A DNA stretch of 25,131 bases from an uncultured Faecalibacterium sp. (GTDB lineage Bacteria; Bacillota; Clostridia; Oscillospirales; Ruminococcaceae). Within the stretch, counting starts at the first letter, position 1, and the number at the start of each line of letters is the position of its first letter. Under the pieces are notes generated by a model. It worked only from the letters and a program-made list of their open reading frames with translations, made no database searches and was not told the DNA's origin. Location of the stretch: positions 1 through 25,131 of the forward strand of contig CAKTGQ010000026.1 of NCBI GenBank assembly GCA_934561555.1, read 5' to 3'. Shown in pieces: positions 1 through 7,428 of this stretch. Both the position numbers and the translations under genes were made by a program.

Positions 1-46
1 CCCCCCTCGGGGGAGCTGGCAATGCCGCAGGCATTGACTGAGAGGG
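1..46 (+). repeat. Palindromic interspersed repeat, left copy (cut by window edge)
   Basis: This is a copy of the short repeat found throughout the window: a C-run/G-run hairpin (CCCCCC TC GGGGG, then AGCTGGC), a second small hairpin (AATGCC GCAG GCATT), and the invariant tail GACTGAGAGGG. It ends 18 bases before the rimM start codon, just upstream of the ribosome site. Its 5' end may be cut off by the edge. It is non-coding and probably lies between rimM and the preceding gene of the same transcript. Confidence 0.8.
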
Positions 47-64
47 TTCTTACAGGAGAAAACG

Positions 65-601
65 ATGCAGCAATATCTGGAAGCCGGAAAAGTTGTTACC
101 ACCCACGGTGTGCGCGGGGAAATGAAGCTGGAGCTTTGGTGCGACGGGGTGGATTTTTTGAAAAAAGTGGGCCGCCTGTACCCTTCGGCGCAGGGCGGTA
201 AGGCGTATAAGATCCTTTCCATCCGTCCGCAGGGGCAGATGGCGCTGCTCCAGCTGGAAGGGGTCAGCGATATGGACGCCGCCCGGGCGCTGCGCGGGCA
301 GGTGTTCTACTTTGACCGCAACGATGCCACCCTGCCTGCAGGTCGGTGGTATGTGGCAGACCTCATCGGGTGCGAGGTACGGGACGCCGACACCGGCAAG
401 GTGTACGGCGTGGTGACCAGCGTGGACCACCCGGGTGCGCAGGATATCTACACCGTCAAGGCACCCGGCGGCAAGGAGTATATGTTCCCCGGAGTGGACG
501 CTTTCCTGAAAGAGCGCAACCCGCCGGAGGGGTATATCCTCGTCACCCCCATCCCCGGCCTGCTGGATGACGATTTTGACAGCGAGCGGGAGGAGGAGTA
601 A
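65..601 (+). CDS. rimM: Ribosome maturation factor RimM
   Basis: RimM binds ribosomal protein S19 and helps mature the 30S head domain. The 178-residue product has the family's usual length. It opens with the N-terminal beta-barrel signature (EAGKVVTTHGVRGEMKLE, about residues 6-23), and the C-terminal PRC-barrel half carries WYVADLIGCEV, DIYTVK and the closing PIPGLLDDDFD. The start ATG follows AGGAG at a normal distance. The stop is only three bases before trmD, and the trmD ribosome site overlaps the rimM stop, so the two are almost certainly co-transcribed and coupled. rimM-trmD adjacency is a conserved bacterial arrangement. A palindromic repeat lies immediately upstream, so the real promoter is probably outside the window. 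Confidence 0.96.
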   Translation: MQQYLEAGKVVTTHGVRGEMKLELWCDGVDFLKKVGRLYPSAQGGKAYKILSIRPQGQMALLQLEGVSDMDAARALRGQVFYFDRNDATLPAGRWYVADLIGCEVRDADTGKVYGVVTSVDHPGAQDIYTVKAPGGKEYMFPGVDAFLKERNPPEGYILVTPIPGLLDDDFDSEREEE

Positions 602-604
602 ACC

Positions 605-1852
605 ATGGGAATGCGTGTGGATATCGTGACCTTGTTCCCGGAGATGTGCCAGCAGGTGCTGGATGCCAGCATCATCGGCCGGGCGGCAAAGCGGGGCTAT
701 ATTGAGACCCACTGCCACCAGATCCGGGACTATACCCTGAACAAGCAGAAGCAGACCGACGACTACCCCTACGGCGGCGGCTGCGGCATGGTGCTGTACG
801 CCCAGCCCATCGCGGACTGCCTGCGGGCGGTGCAGCGCGAGGTGGCCCAGCAGGGACGCCCCGCCCCGCATATCGTGTTCCTGACGGCGGGCGGCCAGCG
901 CTACACCGAGGAGCACGCAAAGCGCTTGGCACAGTACGACAACCTGACGCTGGTCTGCGGCCATTATGAGGGCATTGACGAGCGTGTCATCGAAGCTTTT
1001 GCGGACGAGGAGATCTCTATCGGTGATTATATCCTGACCGGCGGCGAGCTGGCCAGCCTTGTGGTGGCAGACAGCGTGCTGCGCCTGAAGCCCGGCGTAC
1101 TGGCCGAGCAGAAGGGCTACGAGGAGGAAAGCTACTGGGACGGTCTGCTGGAATACCCCCAGTACACCCGCCCCGAGGTGTGGGAAGGCCGCGCCGTGCC
1201 CGAGGTGCTGCTGGGCGGCGACCACGCAAAAATCGACGCATGGCGCGGCGAGCAGAGCCGCACCCGCACCCGTCTGCGCCGCCCGGAGCTGTACGAGCAG
1301 TGGTGCGCGAGCCACCCCATTGCCGAAGTGCCCAAGTGGAAGCGGGGCGAGAATGTCCGTCTGGTAAAGACCGCCGAACAGTTTGCCGCCGCTGCAAAGC
1401 TGTTTGCCGAGGGACGGCAGGCTGTCTGCGCCGACAACTGGACGCCGGAATACTGCCGCACCCTGACCGAACAGCAGTTTTTGCTGCAGCTGCAGCAGGA
1501 AAAGGCGGCGGGCTGGGTATGCTACCTGCACACCACCAAGGACGTGCCGGACGGCATGGTGTGCGTCAGCCACAAGGCGGGGCATATCGAGCACCTGTTC
1601 GTCACGGAAAAAGCCCGGGGCAACGGCATTGGCGCAAAGCTGCTGGATTTTGCCCGCAAAAAGCTGCCGGAGCACGCACACCCGGTGCTGAGTGTGCTGA
1701 ACACCAACACCCGCGCCATTGCACTGTATACCCGCATGGGCTGGCAGCTGGACGGCAGCACCAGTCTGGAATTTGACCCGCAGCAATACCCCACCGTGAC
1801 GCGCAAATGCGCACTGGTGCAGATGCGCTACGCAGGCCCTGTGCAGGAGTGA
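605..1852 (+). CDS. trmD: tRNA (guanine37-N1)-methyltransferase TrmD fused to a C-terminal GNAT acetyltransferase domain
   Basis: TrmD places m1G37 next to the anticodon using S-adenosylmethionine, preventing +1 frameshifts. Residues 1 to about 236 are a complete TrmD: VDIVTLFPEM at the start, GGGCGM (57-62), GHYEGIDERV (119-128), SIGDYILTGGELA (138-150) and the C-terminal PEVLLGGDHAKI (199-210). Normal TrmD ends near residue 240-250. This protein continues to 415 residues, and residues 250-410 look like a GNAT N-acetyltransferase: the acetyl-CoA loop RGNGIG (338-343) after HLFVTEKA, then VLSVLNTNTRAIALYTRMGW (361-380), typical of GNAT motif B. The ribosome site GGAGGAG supports the start at 605, although ATG at 611 is also possible. 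The acetyltransferase substrate cannot be told from sequence. There is no frame break at the junction, so the fusion looks genuine. Confidence 0.95.
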   Translation: MGMRVDIVTLFPEMCQQVLDASIIGRAAKRGYIETHCHQIRDYTLNKQKQTDDYPYGGGCGMVLYAQPIADCLRAVQREVAQQGRPAPHIVFLTAGGQRYTEEHAKRLAQYDNLTLVCGHYEGIDERVIEAFADEEISIGDYILTGGELASLVVADSVLRLKPGVLAEQKGYEEESYWDGLLEYPQYTRPEVWEGRAVPEVLLGGDHAKIDAWRGEQSRTRTRLRRPELYEQWCASHPIAEVPKWKRGENVRLVKTAEQFAAAAKLFAEGRQAVCADNWTPEYCRTLTEQQFLLQLQQEKAAGWVCYLHTTKDVPDGMVCVSHKAGHIEHLFVTEKARGNGIGAKLLDFARKKLPEHAHPVLSVLNTNTRAIALYTRMGWQLDGSTSLEFDPQQYPTVTRKCALVQMRYAGPVQE

Positions 1853-1956
1853 GCCGCGCCGGAAATGTCGGTGAAAATACACAAAATTCAGAGGAAAACT
1901 CTCCGGCAGTCTAAAAGTTGTTGAAAACTTTTGTATTACCCCTCTAACCTTCGGGG

Positions 1957-1962
1957 TATAAT
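1957..1962 (+). promoter_or_regulatory. Possible ptsH promoter -10 in an inverted repeat
   Basis: TATAAT stands 172 bases before ptsH. It directly follows the dyad ACCCC-N10-GGGGT (1938-1957). The best -35-like sequence, TTGTAT at 1931-1936, is 20 bases away, longer than the ideal 17, so promoter strength or use is uncertain. Another possible pair is TGTACA (2038-2043) with TAAAAT 17 bases on. The space between trmD and ptsH (1853-2133) holds no other gene that I can see. Confidence 0.4.
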
Positions 1963-2133
1963 TTTATTATCTTTGTACAAAACCTGAAAAATGCTCCCGA
2001 TTTCATTGGGAAAACCGCCAAAAATGCAAAAGGGGGCTGTACAACCGTTTCGACTTGCGCTAAAATGAGTGTAACACAACAGGCACACTATGCTTTTGTA
2101 CACCAAAACGATATTAGATAGGAGCGCTTTACT

Positions 2134-2397
2134 ATGTACGTAAAAGAAGTTACCGTTGAAAATCAGGTTGGTCTGCACGCTCGTCCGGCTACCTTCTTTA
2201 TCCAGAAGGCAAACGAGTTCAAGTCTTCCATCTGGGTCGAAAAGGAAGAACGCCGCGTGAACGCAAAGAGCCTGCTGGGCGTTCTGTCTCTGGGTATCGT
2301 GGGCGGCACCACCATCCGCATCATCGCTGACGGCGCTGATGAGCAGGCTGCCGTGGACGGCCTGATCAAGCTGGTGGAGTCCGGCTTTGCAGAGTAA
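2134..2397 (+). CDS. ptsH: Phosphocarrier protein HPr
   Basis: HPr carries phosphate from Enzyme I to the sugar-specific Enzyme II proteins of the phosphotransferase system. In Firmicutes it is also phosphorylated on a serine by HPr kinase to act with CcpA in catabolite repression. The 87-residue protein has the full length of the family. The active-site histidine is His15 in GLHARPA, and the regulatory Ser46 lies in NAKSLLGVLSLG, so this is a true HPr and not the Crh type that lacks His15. The ribosome site is TAGGAG, 10 bases before ATG. The gene stands alone with its own terminator; no Enzyme I gene is next to it. The nearest upstream gene ends 281 bases away, which suggests a separate promoter. 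Confidence 0.95.
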   Translation: MYVKEVTVENQVGLHARPATFFIQKANEFKSSIWVEKEERRVNAKSLLGVLSLGIVGGTTIRIIADGADEQAAVDGLIKLVESGFAE

Positions 2398-2418
2398 GTC
2401 TGTATCACAAGCAACAGA

Positions 2419-2447
2419 AAGCGGCGGGGGCTCCCTGCCGCTTTTTT
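2419..2447 (+). terminator. Intrinsic terminator after ptsH
   Basis: AAGCGGCGGGG and CCCTGCCGCTT form a GC-rich stem with a short loop, followed by six T bases. It lies 22 bases after the ptsH stop. Confidence 0.88.
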
Positions 2448-2482
2448 GATAAGCTTTTTTACGGGAAGAAGGAGGGCTTTTT

Positions 2483-2731
2483 ATGAGCGAGAAAAACAAA
2501 CAGCGAATGGAAAAGTTCGTGGCACTGTGCGATTCCGGCAAGCCGTGGTATGTGTTCCTTGTTCTGTTCAGCCTGCTGCTGGCGGCAAACGCTCTGCTGG
2601 AACTGCTCACCGAGCAGCGGGTCAAGGGCTGGGTGTGGCTGCTCAACGCGGCGGGCATCGTGGGCTGTGTGGCTGATATCTTCCACTGCAAAAACCTCCG
2701 GGCTGCCAAGGCTGAGGATGAAAACGCATGA
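2483..2731 (+). CDS. Small membrane protein of unknown function
   Basis: This 82-residue protein is not one I recognise. A charged N-terminus (MSEKNKQRMEKF) precedes two probable membrane helices, about residues 23-42 (WYVFLVLFSLLLAANALLEL) and about 49-66 (KGWVWLLNAAGIVGCVAD), and a short charged tail ends the chain. An excellent ribosome site (AAGGAGG) lies before the ATG. Its stop codon overlaps the uvrC start in an ATGA junction, so translation of the two is probably coupled. The overlap is good evidence that the gene is real, but says little about function. Confidence 0.82.
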   Translation: MSEKNKQRMEKFVALCDSGKPWYVFLVLFSLLLAANALLELLTEQRVKGWVWLLNAAGIVGCVADIFHCKNLRAAKAEDENA

Positions 2732-4581
2732 CCAAGGCCGAGCTCTACCAAAAAGCCTGTATGCTGCCGCTGCTGCCCGGGGTGTATATCATCCGGGACA
2801 AAAGCGACACCATCATCTATATCGGCAAGGCCAAGCGCCTGCGCATCCGGGTAAGCCAGTATTTCCGCGAGGGCGTGCCCCACGACAACAAGGTCAGCCA
2901 GATGATCGCCCATGCCTACGCCTTTGACGTTATCGTCTGTCAGAGCGAGTTCGAGGCACTGGTACTGGAAGCCAGCCAGATCAAGGCGCACACGCCCAAG
3001 TACAACATTCTGCTCAAGGATGACAAAGGTTACAGCTATATCCGCGTCACCCGGGAGGACTGGCCGCGCCTTTCCTTCACCCTGCAAAAGGAGGAGGACG
3101 GGGCGGAGTATATCGGCCCCTACACCTCCAGCTTTGCGGCGCGGCAGATGGCAGAAACGGCCATGGACGCCTTTTTGCTGCCGCGCTGCTCCAAGCGCTT
3201 CCCGCAGGAGATCGGCAAAGGCCGTCCTTGTCTGAACGCCCATATCGGCAAGTGCATGGCGGTGTGCAGCGGAAAAATCAGCTGCGAGACCTACAATCAG
3301 GCGGTCAAAAACGCGGTGCACCTCATCCGCTACGGCAAAAAGGATATCCTGAAAACCCTCAACGAGCGGATGCAGGAAGCCTCCGACCGGCTGGAATTTG
3401 AGACCGCCGCCCTTCTGCGGGACCAGATCAATGCCATCACCAAGCTGACGGCAGGGCAGAAGGTGGTGGTAGACCCGGACGTGGAGATGGACGTGGTAGC
3501 GCTTGCCGGTACACCGGACAGCGTGTGCGCGGCGGTGCTGCGCTTCCGGGAGGGACGGTTGACCGACAAGCGGGAGTTTCTGTTCCACGATACCTCGGAT
3601 ATCGACGCGGTGCGGGAGGAATTTCTGCCCCGGTACTATCTGGACGATGAGCAGATTCCAAAGATCATCGCGGTGGACGCGCTGCCGCCGGACGTGGATG
3701 CCTTGCAGCAGGCGCTGAACCAGAAGCGCGGCAGCGAGGTGCAGCTGTATGTGCCCCAGCGGGGCGATAAAGCGCATCTGGTGGAGATGGCGCACACCAA
3801 CGCGGTGGAGCGTCTGGCGCGGGAGAGCGGCCGCTACGCCCGGGAGGAAAAGCTGCTGGACGAACTGGCGCAGGTGCTGGGGCTTTCAAAGCCGCCCCGC
3901 GCCATTGAAAGCTACGATATCTCCAACTGGGGCGATGGCAGCAGCGTCTGCGGCATGGTCACTTTCAAGGACGGCAAGCCCTTCAAGGCGGGCTACCGCA
4001 AGTTCAAAATGAAAACCGTGGCGGGCACGGACGACTACGCTTCGCTGGCAGAGACCGTCTCCCGCCGGGCGGCAGAGTACGAAAAATACGCCGCACAGGC
4101 CGAAAATGGTCAGTCCAGCAGCAACTGGTTCGGGCAGAAGCCGGACCTTTTGCTGATGGACGGCGGCAGGGGACAGGTGAGCGCCGCAAAGGAAGCGCTT
4201 GCCGGTACGGCGCTGGCAGATGTGCCGCTGTACGGCATGGTAAAGGATGACCACCACCGCACCCGTGCCATCGTGGACAGCGATGGGCGGGAAATTGCCA
4301 TCAATATGAACCGCGGCACCTTTACTTTCATCACTGCCATTCAGGACGAGACCCACCGCTTTGCCAACGCCTACCGCAAGCAGCAGATGAAGCAGAAAAG
4401 CTACTCCTCCACCCTGACCGAGGTACCGGGCGTAGGCCCCAAAACAGCCAAAGCCCTGCTGGCGCAGTTCAAGAGCGTGGGCGCGGTGAAGGAAGCCACC
4501 CCCGACCAGCTGGAAAACACCCCCGGTGTGGGCAGGCAGCTGGCGCAGACCATCTACGAGTATTTTCACAGGGAAGCATAA
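2728..4581 (+). CDS. uvrC: UvrABC excinuclease subunit C
   Basis: UvrC makes both incisions around bulky DNA lesions after UvrA/UvrB recognition. At 617 residues it has the normal length. The N-terminal GIY-YIG nuclease is visible (GVY at 18-20, YIG at 31-33), followed by the cysteine group C154, C168, C176, C180 expected for the UvrC iron-sulfur cluster. The UVR helix that contacts UvrB is near 206-237 (DILKTLNERMQ...RLEFETAALLRDQI). The RNase H-like second nuclease domain follows (SYDISNW; LLMDGGRGQ). Tandem helix-hairpin-helix motifs close the protein (EVPGVGPKTAK, NTPGVGRQLAQ). The start overlaps the preceding small membrane gene, and an intrinsic terminator follows directly. Confidence 0.97.
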   Translation: MTKAELYQKACMLPLLPGVYIIRDKSDTIIYIGKAKRLRIRVSQYFREGVPHDNKVSQMIAHAYAFDVIVCQSEFEALVLEASQIKAHTPKYNILLKDDKGYSYIRVTREDWPRLSFTLQKEEDGAEYIGPYTSSFAARQMAETAMDAFLLPRCSKRFPQEIGKGRPCLNAHIGKCMAVCSGKISCETYNQAVKNAVHLIRYGKKDILKTLNERMQEASDRLEFETAALLRDQINAITKLTAGQKVVVDPDVEMDVVALAGTPDSVCAAVLRFREGRLTDKREFLFHDTSDIDAVREEFLPRYYLDDEQIPKIIAVDALPPDVDALQQALNQKRGSEVQLYVPQRGDKAHLVEMAHTNAVERLARESGRYAREEKLLDELAQVLGLSKPPRAIESYDISNWGDGSSVCGMVTFKDGKPFKAGYRKFKMKTVAGTDDYASLAETVSRRAAEYEKYAAQAENGQSSSNWFGQKPDLLLMDGGRGQVSAAKEALAGTALADVPLYGMVKDDHHRTRAIVDSDGREIAINMNRGTFTFITAIQDETHRFANAYRKQQMKQKSYSSTLTEVPGVGPKTAKALLAQFKSVGAVKEATPDQLENTPGVGRQLAQTIYEYFHREA

Positions 4582-4582
4582 A

Positions 4583-4629
4583 AACACCCCCGGCATCCGA
4601 ACAAAACGAAAACGGATGCCGGGGGTGTT
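4583..4629. terminator. Bidirectional terminator between uvrC and the DUF4097 gene
   Basis: A perfect 17-bp inverted repeat (AACACCCCCGGCATCCG and its complement) with a 13-base loop begins 2 bases after the uvrC stop and ends 13 bases before the stop of the convergent minus-strand gene. The arm ends AAAA/TTC give a partial U-run, stronger on the minus-strand transcript. It probably serves both genes. Confidence 0.82.
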
Positions 4630-4642
4630 CTGCGTTTAGGGG

Positions 4643-5749
4643 TTAATTGGTGTAGGAGATAGAGAAATCGCCGGTGACAGAATCGAGGGAAATTTTACGA
4701 GAGGTATTTGCCTTGCCATTATGGATCGAGCTGCCCTTAAGCCCATTCGTGACGAGGAAATAGTCCGAGGCGTTGCCTTCCAGAGTCAACTCAGTATCGC
4801 CAGTGATGACCGAGATGCTGACATCCTGAGCACCGGACAGCATACCGATCGTGCAGTCCCCCATGGCAAGTTCAGCATCGAATTCCGGCGCGGACAGATG
4901 GTCAATGCGACAGTCGCCCATGGCAAGATTGAAATCTGCCTCCTTCACAGTTAGGCTATTGGCAATAACGTCACCCATGGCAAGTTCCAGATCCAGTTCT
5001 TCCACAGAGAGCGTGCCAAGGTCAATGTCGCCCATAGCAAGATCAATGTCTACCTTATGCAGGATATTTTCTGGAGCTGTAATGGTGAGCACAGCACTGT
5101 CAATATCAGGCAGAGCGTAGTATTTCGGAATATGATAGGAAAACTCTGTGGTACCGTCTTTTTTGCTGGAATGGGTGAGGTACCGGGTCCTAAAGCCATC
5201 AAACTGTAAAGTGATATCTGAAGCGGTTGGGTCAACAACAAAGAGAACGGTACCATAATCCAACTTCAGCGATAGTTTATCGCTGACCATCTCGGCAGAG
5301 AGGGAGAAAGTCAAGTCGTCTGAAGTGGAAACGGGAACTGCGGGCTGCGTTGAGGCACTCTCGGCAGGTACTTCCGCAGAGGAAGCAGGAATTTCCGAAG
5401 CAGGAGAAACGGATTCGACCGGCTGCACCGGGGTGGCCTTGGAGTGCTGGAAGAAAAAGCAGGCCAGCACCAGCACCGCCAGTCCGCCGCCCAGCACCAT
5501 GCGCCAGCGGGAACGCGGCTTGTGGGCAGGGGATGCCGGGGCGGCAGAGGCGCCTGCCGGGGTCTGCTCGTCCAGAATCTTGCGGGCGACCTCCTCCGGG
5601 CTGCCCAGCTCCGCAATGGCGCGGGCTTCGTTTTCCGGCCCGGCGGCATCCAGATAATCCTCATAATAGCTCAAAGCGTCCTTGCGCTCGGCCTCTGGCA
5701 GGGGAGCAAGAAGCTGCTCCAGCGCAGCAAGAAATGCAGTACGGGTCAT
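4643..5749 (-). CDS. HAAS/DUF1700-like membrane protein with a DUF4097-type repeat domain (PadR partner)
   Basis: The first 60 residues resemble the DUF1700/HAAS helical domain (FLAALEQLLAPLPEAERKDALSYYEDYLDA) that is typically encoded next to PadR regulators. A membrane helix follows at about 84-100 (MVLGGGLAVLVLACFFF), then a Ser/Pro/Glu-rich linker (105-145) and an outer C-terminal domain resembling DUF4097. That domain contains four LAMGD units at residues 237, 256, 275 and 294, spaced exactly 19 residues, followed by SVITGD (313-318) and SVTGD (357-361). This implies a small beta-solenoid with one rung per 19 residues. The start ATG is three bases after the padR stop, and its ribosome site GAGGTGG lies within the end of padR, so the two genes form one operon. 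Function is unknown; family members are generally treated as putative adhesins or envelope-stress proteins. Confidence 0.86.
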   Translation of the reverse strand: MTRTAFLAALEQLLAPLPEAERKDALSYYEDYLDAAGPENEARAIAELGSPEEVARKILDEQTPAGASAAPASPAHKPRSRWRMVLGGGLAVLVLACFFFQHSKATPVQPVESVSPASEIPASSAEVPAESASTQPAVPVSTSDDLTFSLSAEMVSDKLSLKLDYGTVLFVVDPTASDITLQFDGFRTRYLTHSSKKDGTTEFSYHIPKYYALPDIDSAVLTITAPENILHKVDIDLAMGDIDLGTLSVEELDLELAMGDVIANSLTVKEADFNLAMGDCRIDHLSAPEFDAELAMGDCTIGMLSGAQDVSISVITGDTELTLEGNASDYFLVTNGLKGSSIHNGKANTSRKISLDSVTGDFSISYTN

Positions 5750-5752
5750 AGA

Positions 5753-6070
5753 TCATTCCACCTCTCTGAAAAATGTGTCAATGGAAGAACGGTAGCGGCT
5801 CCACTCCTGCGCGTAGGCGGCAAGCTGTGCCCGCCCGGCGGAGGTGATCTGATAATAGCGGCGGTTGCGGCCATTGAAGGGCGCATCGTAGACCGTGAGC
5901 AGCTGGTCTTTTTGTAACCGGCGCAGCACCGGGTACAGGGTGGATTCGCTTAGTTCCAGCGTGTGGGTGACCTGTTGGGTGATCTTGTAGCCGTAGGTAC
6001 CTTCCGGCTCCTGCGCCACCACGGACAGCACAATGGCATCCAGCAGCGCGGCACTAATGGGAAAACTCAT
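5753..6070 (-). CDS. PadR family transcriptional regulator
   Basis: This is a 105-residue winged-helix repressor of the short PadR type. The N-terminal helix (LLDAIVLSVVAQEPEGTYGYKITQQV) and the recognition segment (ELSESTLYPVLRRLQKDQLLTVYD) are canonical, and the wing is RRYYQITSAGRAQLAAYAQEW. There is no room for the larger C-terminal dimer domain of PadR subfamily 1. AGGAGG precedes the ATG by about 11 bases. It forms an operon with the HAAS/DUF4097 gene downstream. A 23-bp AT-rich palindrome over its own -10 box is the likely operator, suggesting autorepression; the inducer is not known. Confidence 0.93.
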   Translation of the reverse strand: MSFPISAALLDAIVLSVVAQEPEGTYGYKITQQVTHTLELSESTLYPVLRRLQKDQLLTVYDAPFNGRNRRYYQITSAGRAQLAAYAQEWSRYRSSIDTFFREVE

Positions 6071-6107
6071 GCGGGAACAGCCTCCTTTCGGTGTGGTCTG
6101 TTTCTAT

Positions 6108-6141
6108 AATATTATATAGCATATAATATTGCATAAGTCAA
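6108..6141 (-). promoter_or_regulatory. padR promoter with overlapping palindromic operator
   Basis: On the minus strand TTGACT (6136-6141) is followed after exactly 17 bases by TATATA (6113-6118). A 23-bp inverted repeat, AATATTATAT-GCT-ATATAATATT, covers 6108-6130 and therefore buries the -10 box and most of the spacer. AT-rich dyads over their own promoters are typical of PadR autoregulation. Assigning PadR as the binder is inference. Confidence 0.75.
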
Positions 6142-6151
6142 TAGGAAGTTT

Positions 6152-6543
6152 ACCCTCTCAGGAGCTCCCGCGCCAGATTCCCCCTTTTGTCACCTGCGGT
6201 GACATCTTCCCCCGGAGCGGGGGAAGTCTTTCCTCTCAGGGAAAGCCAAGCCGTAAAGTTTATCACTAAAGTATTAGGAGAAATGAAAAAGCTTCCGATA
6301 GTGCTCTTGGCTCTCCCTTTGGGAGAGCTGGCAAAGCCGTTAGGCTTTGACTGAGAGGGCGCACGTCGTTAGCCCTATTTTAAAGCTTCAAACGTAATGA
6401 AAAACTTTCCCGCCATGCCAGAGGCTCCCTCTCCGAGGGAGCTGGCAAAGCCGTTAGGCTTTGACTGAGGGAGTTCGTTCCTAACAAAAAAGCTCCCCCT
6501 TTCGGGGGAGCTGGATGCGAACGAAGTGAGCAGACTGAGAGGG
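6152..6543. repeat. Cluster of four palindromic interspersed repeats
   Basis: This 390-base gene-free stretch is built from repeat copies. Copy B (6309-6359), copy C (6422-6473) and copy D (6491-6543) run in the plus direction, each with a C-run/G-run hairpin and the GACTGAG(A)GG tail; B and C share the middle hairpin AAAGCC GTTA GGCTTT, while D has a different insert. The first part (6152-6240) is degenerate, starts with the inverse tail CCCTCTCA, and holds two other hairpins (GTCACC TGC GGTGAC; CTTCCCCC GGAG CGGGGGAAG). Copy D lies 9 bases past the stop of the amino acid binding protein gene and may help terminate it. No coding potential is seen. Confidence 0.8.
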
Positions 6544-6552
6544 TCAAACTTC

Positions 6553-7380
6553 TTAGTTTTCAGAAGAAATATCCTGTCCGAAATACTTTTCGCTCAGGGT
6601 CTTTAAGGTGCCGTCGGCGCGCAGTTCTTCAATGGCGGTGTTCAGCGCGTCCAGATAGGCAGTGTCCTCGCTCTTGAGCACCGGAATAGCCACATGAGAG
6701 GCCTCGGCGGTCTGTGCCACCAGCTTGAAATCTGCCTCCGGGTGGACGTTCAGGTAGTCGTAGAAGGAAACGTCCGCGTTCAGGGTGGCGTCAATGCGGC
6801 CTGCGGTCAGCAGCTGGATGGTCTCCTCCAGCGTGTCGATGCCCTGCACGGTAGCGCCGTAGCTTTCGGCCAGCTCCATGTAGGTGGAAGCCAGACTGTT
6901 GGCGGTGGTCTTGCCCTTCAGGTCCTCAAAGCTGTGAATGTCCTCGTTATCCTTGCGCACTGCCAGCGCGGTGTGGATGTAGCCGTAAGGGGTGGTGAAA
7001 TCGTAGGTCTTGGCGCGCTCCTCGGTCACCTCTACGCCGTTGCACACCATGTCGTAGCGGCCTGCGTCCAGACCGGCAAACAGGCTGTCCCAGTCGCTCT
7101 CCACATACTCCGGCTCCACGCCCAGCTTTTCGGCAATGGCGCGGGATACCTCCACATCGTAGCCTACCAGCGTGTCGGAGGCATCGTGGTAACTCCAGGG
7201 CTGCCATGCACCCTCCAGTGCCACCACCAGCTTGCCGCTCTTCTGGATGCTGTTCAGCTTGTTCAGCGTTGCGGAGCTGGCAGTGCTGGCGGCGGTGTCC
7301 TTGGAGGAGCAGCCGGTCATGGACAGCACACCGGCTGCGGCCATAACACCCATCAGAGAAATAAAGGTTCTGCGTTTCAT
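6553..7380 (-). CDS. Amino acid ABC transporter substrate-binding lipoprotein (family 3)
   Basis: This 275-residue protein captures a polar amino acid outside the membrane and delivers it to the permease. It starts with a lipoprotein signal (MKRRTFISLMGVMAAAGVLS) ending in MTGC, so the mature protein is lipid-anchored at Cys24. The SBP_bac_3 signatures are clear: KLVVALEGAWQPWSYHD, the family motif VGYDVEVSRAIAEKLGVEPEYV, DSLFAGLDAGRYDMVCNGVEVTEERA, then the second lobe (DLKGKTTANSLASTYMELAE) and a closing ELRADGTLKTLSEKYFGQDIS. AAAGGA is 10 bases upstream of the ATG. It is the last gene of a permease-ATPase-binding protein operon. Substrate cannot be fixed from sequence; cystine, glutamine or another polar amino acid are possible. 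Confidence 0.93.
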   Translation of the reverse strand: MKRRTFISLMGVMAAAGVLSMTGCSSKDTAASTASSATLNKLNSIQKSGKLVVALEGAWQPWSYHDASDTLVGYDVEVSRAIAEKLGVEPEYVESDWDSLFAGLDAGRYDMVCNGVEVTEERAKTYDFTTPYGYIHTALAVRKDNEDIHSFEDLKGKTTANSLASTYMELAESYGATVQGIDTLEETIQLLTAGRIDATLNADVSFYDYLNVHPEADFKLVAQTAEASHVAIPVLKSEDTAYLDALNTAIEELRADGTLKTLSEKYFGQDISSEN

Positions 7381-7428
7381 AAGTGAAAAATCCTTTCTGT
7401 CGTGAAAAAATATAAAACAGGAGCGTGC

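Noticed and set aside
50..1882. A 610-codon open frame on the minus strand across rimM-trmD
   Set aside because: It is the antisense shadow of two well-recognised genes. Its product is rich in His, Gln, Leu and Val, as expected from GC-rich reverse frames, and has no ribosome site or family match.
6152..6543. Possible CRISPR array
   Set aside because: The repeats are internally palindromic, vary in sequence and length, lie in differing orientation, and lack uniform unique spacers. No cas genes are nearby.
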